Below are positions 14,266 to 14,588 of a stretch of DNA of 14,588 nucleotides, piece by piece (position 1 is the first letter of the stretch; each line of letters starts with the position of its first letter). The position numbers and the translations under genes were made by a program. This DNA is from Candidatus Sifarchaeum subterraneum (GTDB lineage: Archaea; Asgardarchaeota; Sifarchaeia; Sifarchaeales; Sifarchaeaceae): assembly GCA_016292335.1 (NCBI GenBank), contig JAECRX010000152.1, positions 1-14,588 on the forward strand. The letters run 5' to 3'. The notes beneath the pieces are model-generated. The model had not been told where the DNA came from. It worked only from the letters and a program-made list of their open reading frames with translations, and did not search any database.

Positions 14266-14588
14266 TTGTCGGAAAAAACATTATTGTTAATCACAGGAAT
14301 TTTTCCTCCTTTTATTGGCGGTCCTTCAACTTATGTTTTCAAGGTTTCAAAAATGTTAGCTGAAAATGGAATGAAAGTAAGAGTCTTAACGTATGGTTCC
14401 CCTGCTTTTGAAATTATAAACGATGTAGAAGTGTATAGAGTTCCTATTCCATTTTTTAATTCTGTGGTTGCTCTTTTTTTCAGGATTTTTATTGCAACTA
14501 TCAAAGCAGTTATCTTAGGAAAAGATTGTGATTTGATATTCATTCATGATCCATTTCTGGCAGGAATTCCTGGATTTTTTGCAAAAAA
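14266..14588 (+). CDS. GT4 glycosyltransferase, N-terminal part
   Basis: The frame runs off the right edge. It begins MSEKTLLLITGIFPPFIGG, the GT4 N-terminal strand and Gly-Gly loop, then STYVFKVSKMLAENGMKVRV, VEVYRVPIPFF and DLIFIHDPFLAGIPGFF, all standard for the first Rossmann half of a GT-B enzyme. Residues for the donor site and E-x7-E lie beyond the window. The start is uncertain. TTG at 14266 and TTG at 14284 have no good ribosome site. GGAGGT (14241-14246) is correctly spaced only for ATA at 14254. An ATG at 14238 is in another frame and would join this one by a single-base shift in the A6 run at 14273-14278. A stop at 14236-14238 bars any longer version. Role: another cytoplasmic sugar transfer in the same glycan pathway. 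Confidence 0.8.
   Translation, partial: MSEKTLLLITGIFPPFIGGPSTYVFKVSKMLAENGMKVRVLTYGSPAFEIINDVEVYRVPIPFFNSVVALFFRIFIATIKAVILGKDCDLIFIHDPFLAGIPGFFAK

Noticed and set aside
14238..14370. Separate small gene starting at ATG 14238
   Set aside because: Most of the frame overlaps the strongly GT4-like frame and loses sense after the first dozen residues; kept only as a possible shifted start.

Overview
The window most probably comes from an AT-rich archaeon. It encodes a TrmB-family sugar-type regulator, several genes have TATA-like boxes 20-50 bases before their starts, Shine-Dalgarno matches are short (GGTG, GGAG, GGGAG), TTG starts occur, and the gene set fits archaeal surface-glycan and protein glycosylation. 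The lineage cannot be fixed from sequence alone. There are no rRNA or tRNA genes and no CRISPR arrays.

Layout. Positions 3-128 are the C-terminal tail of a membrane-anchored family 2 glycosyltransferase (GT2). A possible small minus-strand gene (120-392) overlaps it tail to tail. A very unusual gene follows (554-2938): two complete GT4 glycosyltransferases fused in one 794-residue chain. It converges on a UDP-glucuronate decarboxylase (UDP-xylose synthase) homologue (2935-3966, minus). After a gap holding what looks like a decayed gene tail come two convergent GT4 genes (4381-5547 plus, 5603-6790 minus). A 444-base regulatory gap carrying a spaced repeated octamer leads to a TrmB regulator (7235-8083). 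A minus-strand operon follows, running from 11786 down to 8167: GT4, then a Wzx-like polysaccharide flippase, then a dolichol-phosphate-mannose-synthase-like GT2. The 754-base stretch 11787-12540 contains a remnant of an IS200/IS605-type element, with two hairpins of the same build and a TnpB-like tail. Then come a GT-C membrane mannosyltransferase of the PMT/ArnT type (12580-14025), a hairpin plus T-run terminator, a structured leader, and the start of another GT4 gene running off the right edge.

How the genes fit together (inference). The soluble GT4 enzymes would extend a glycan on a cytoplasmic polyprenyl carrier, and the UXS-like enzyme would supply UDP-xylose or a related pentose. The flippase would move the lipid-linked glycan across the membrane. 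The DPM1-like enzyme would charge polyprenyl phosphate with mannose or another hexose, and the GT-C enzyme would use that lipid donor on the outside. The TrmB protein is the only regulator seen and may tie the cluster to sugar supply.

The points most worth a second look are the tandem GT4-GT4 fusion, the octamers 80 and 40 bases apart before trmB, the IS605-like remnant, and the structured leader with an ambiguous start on the last gene.
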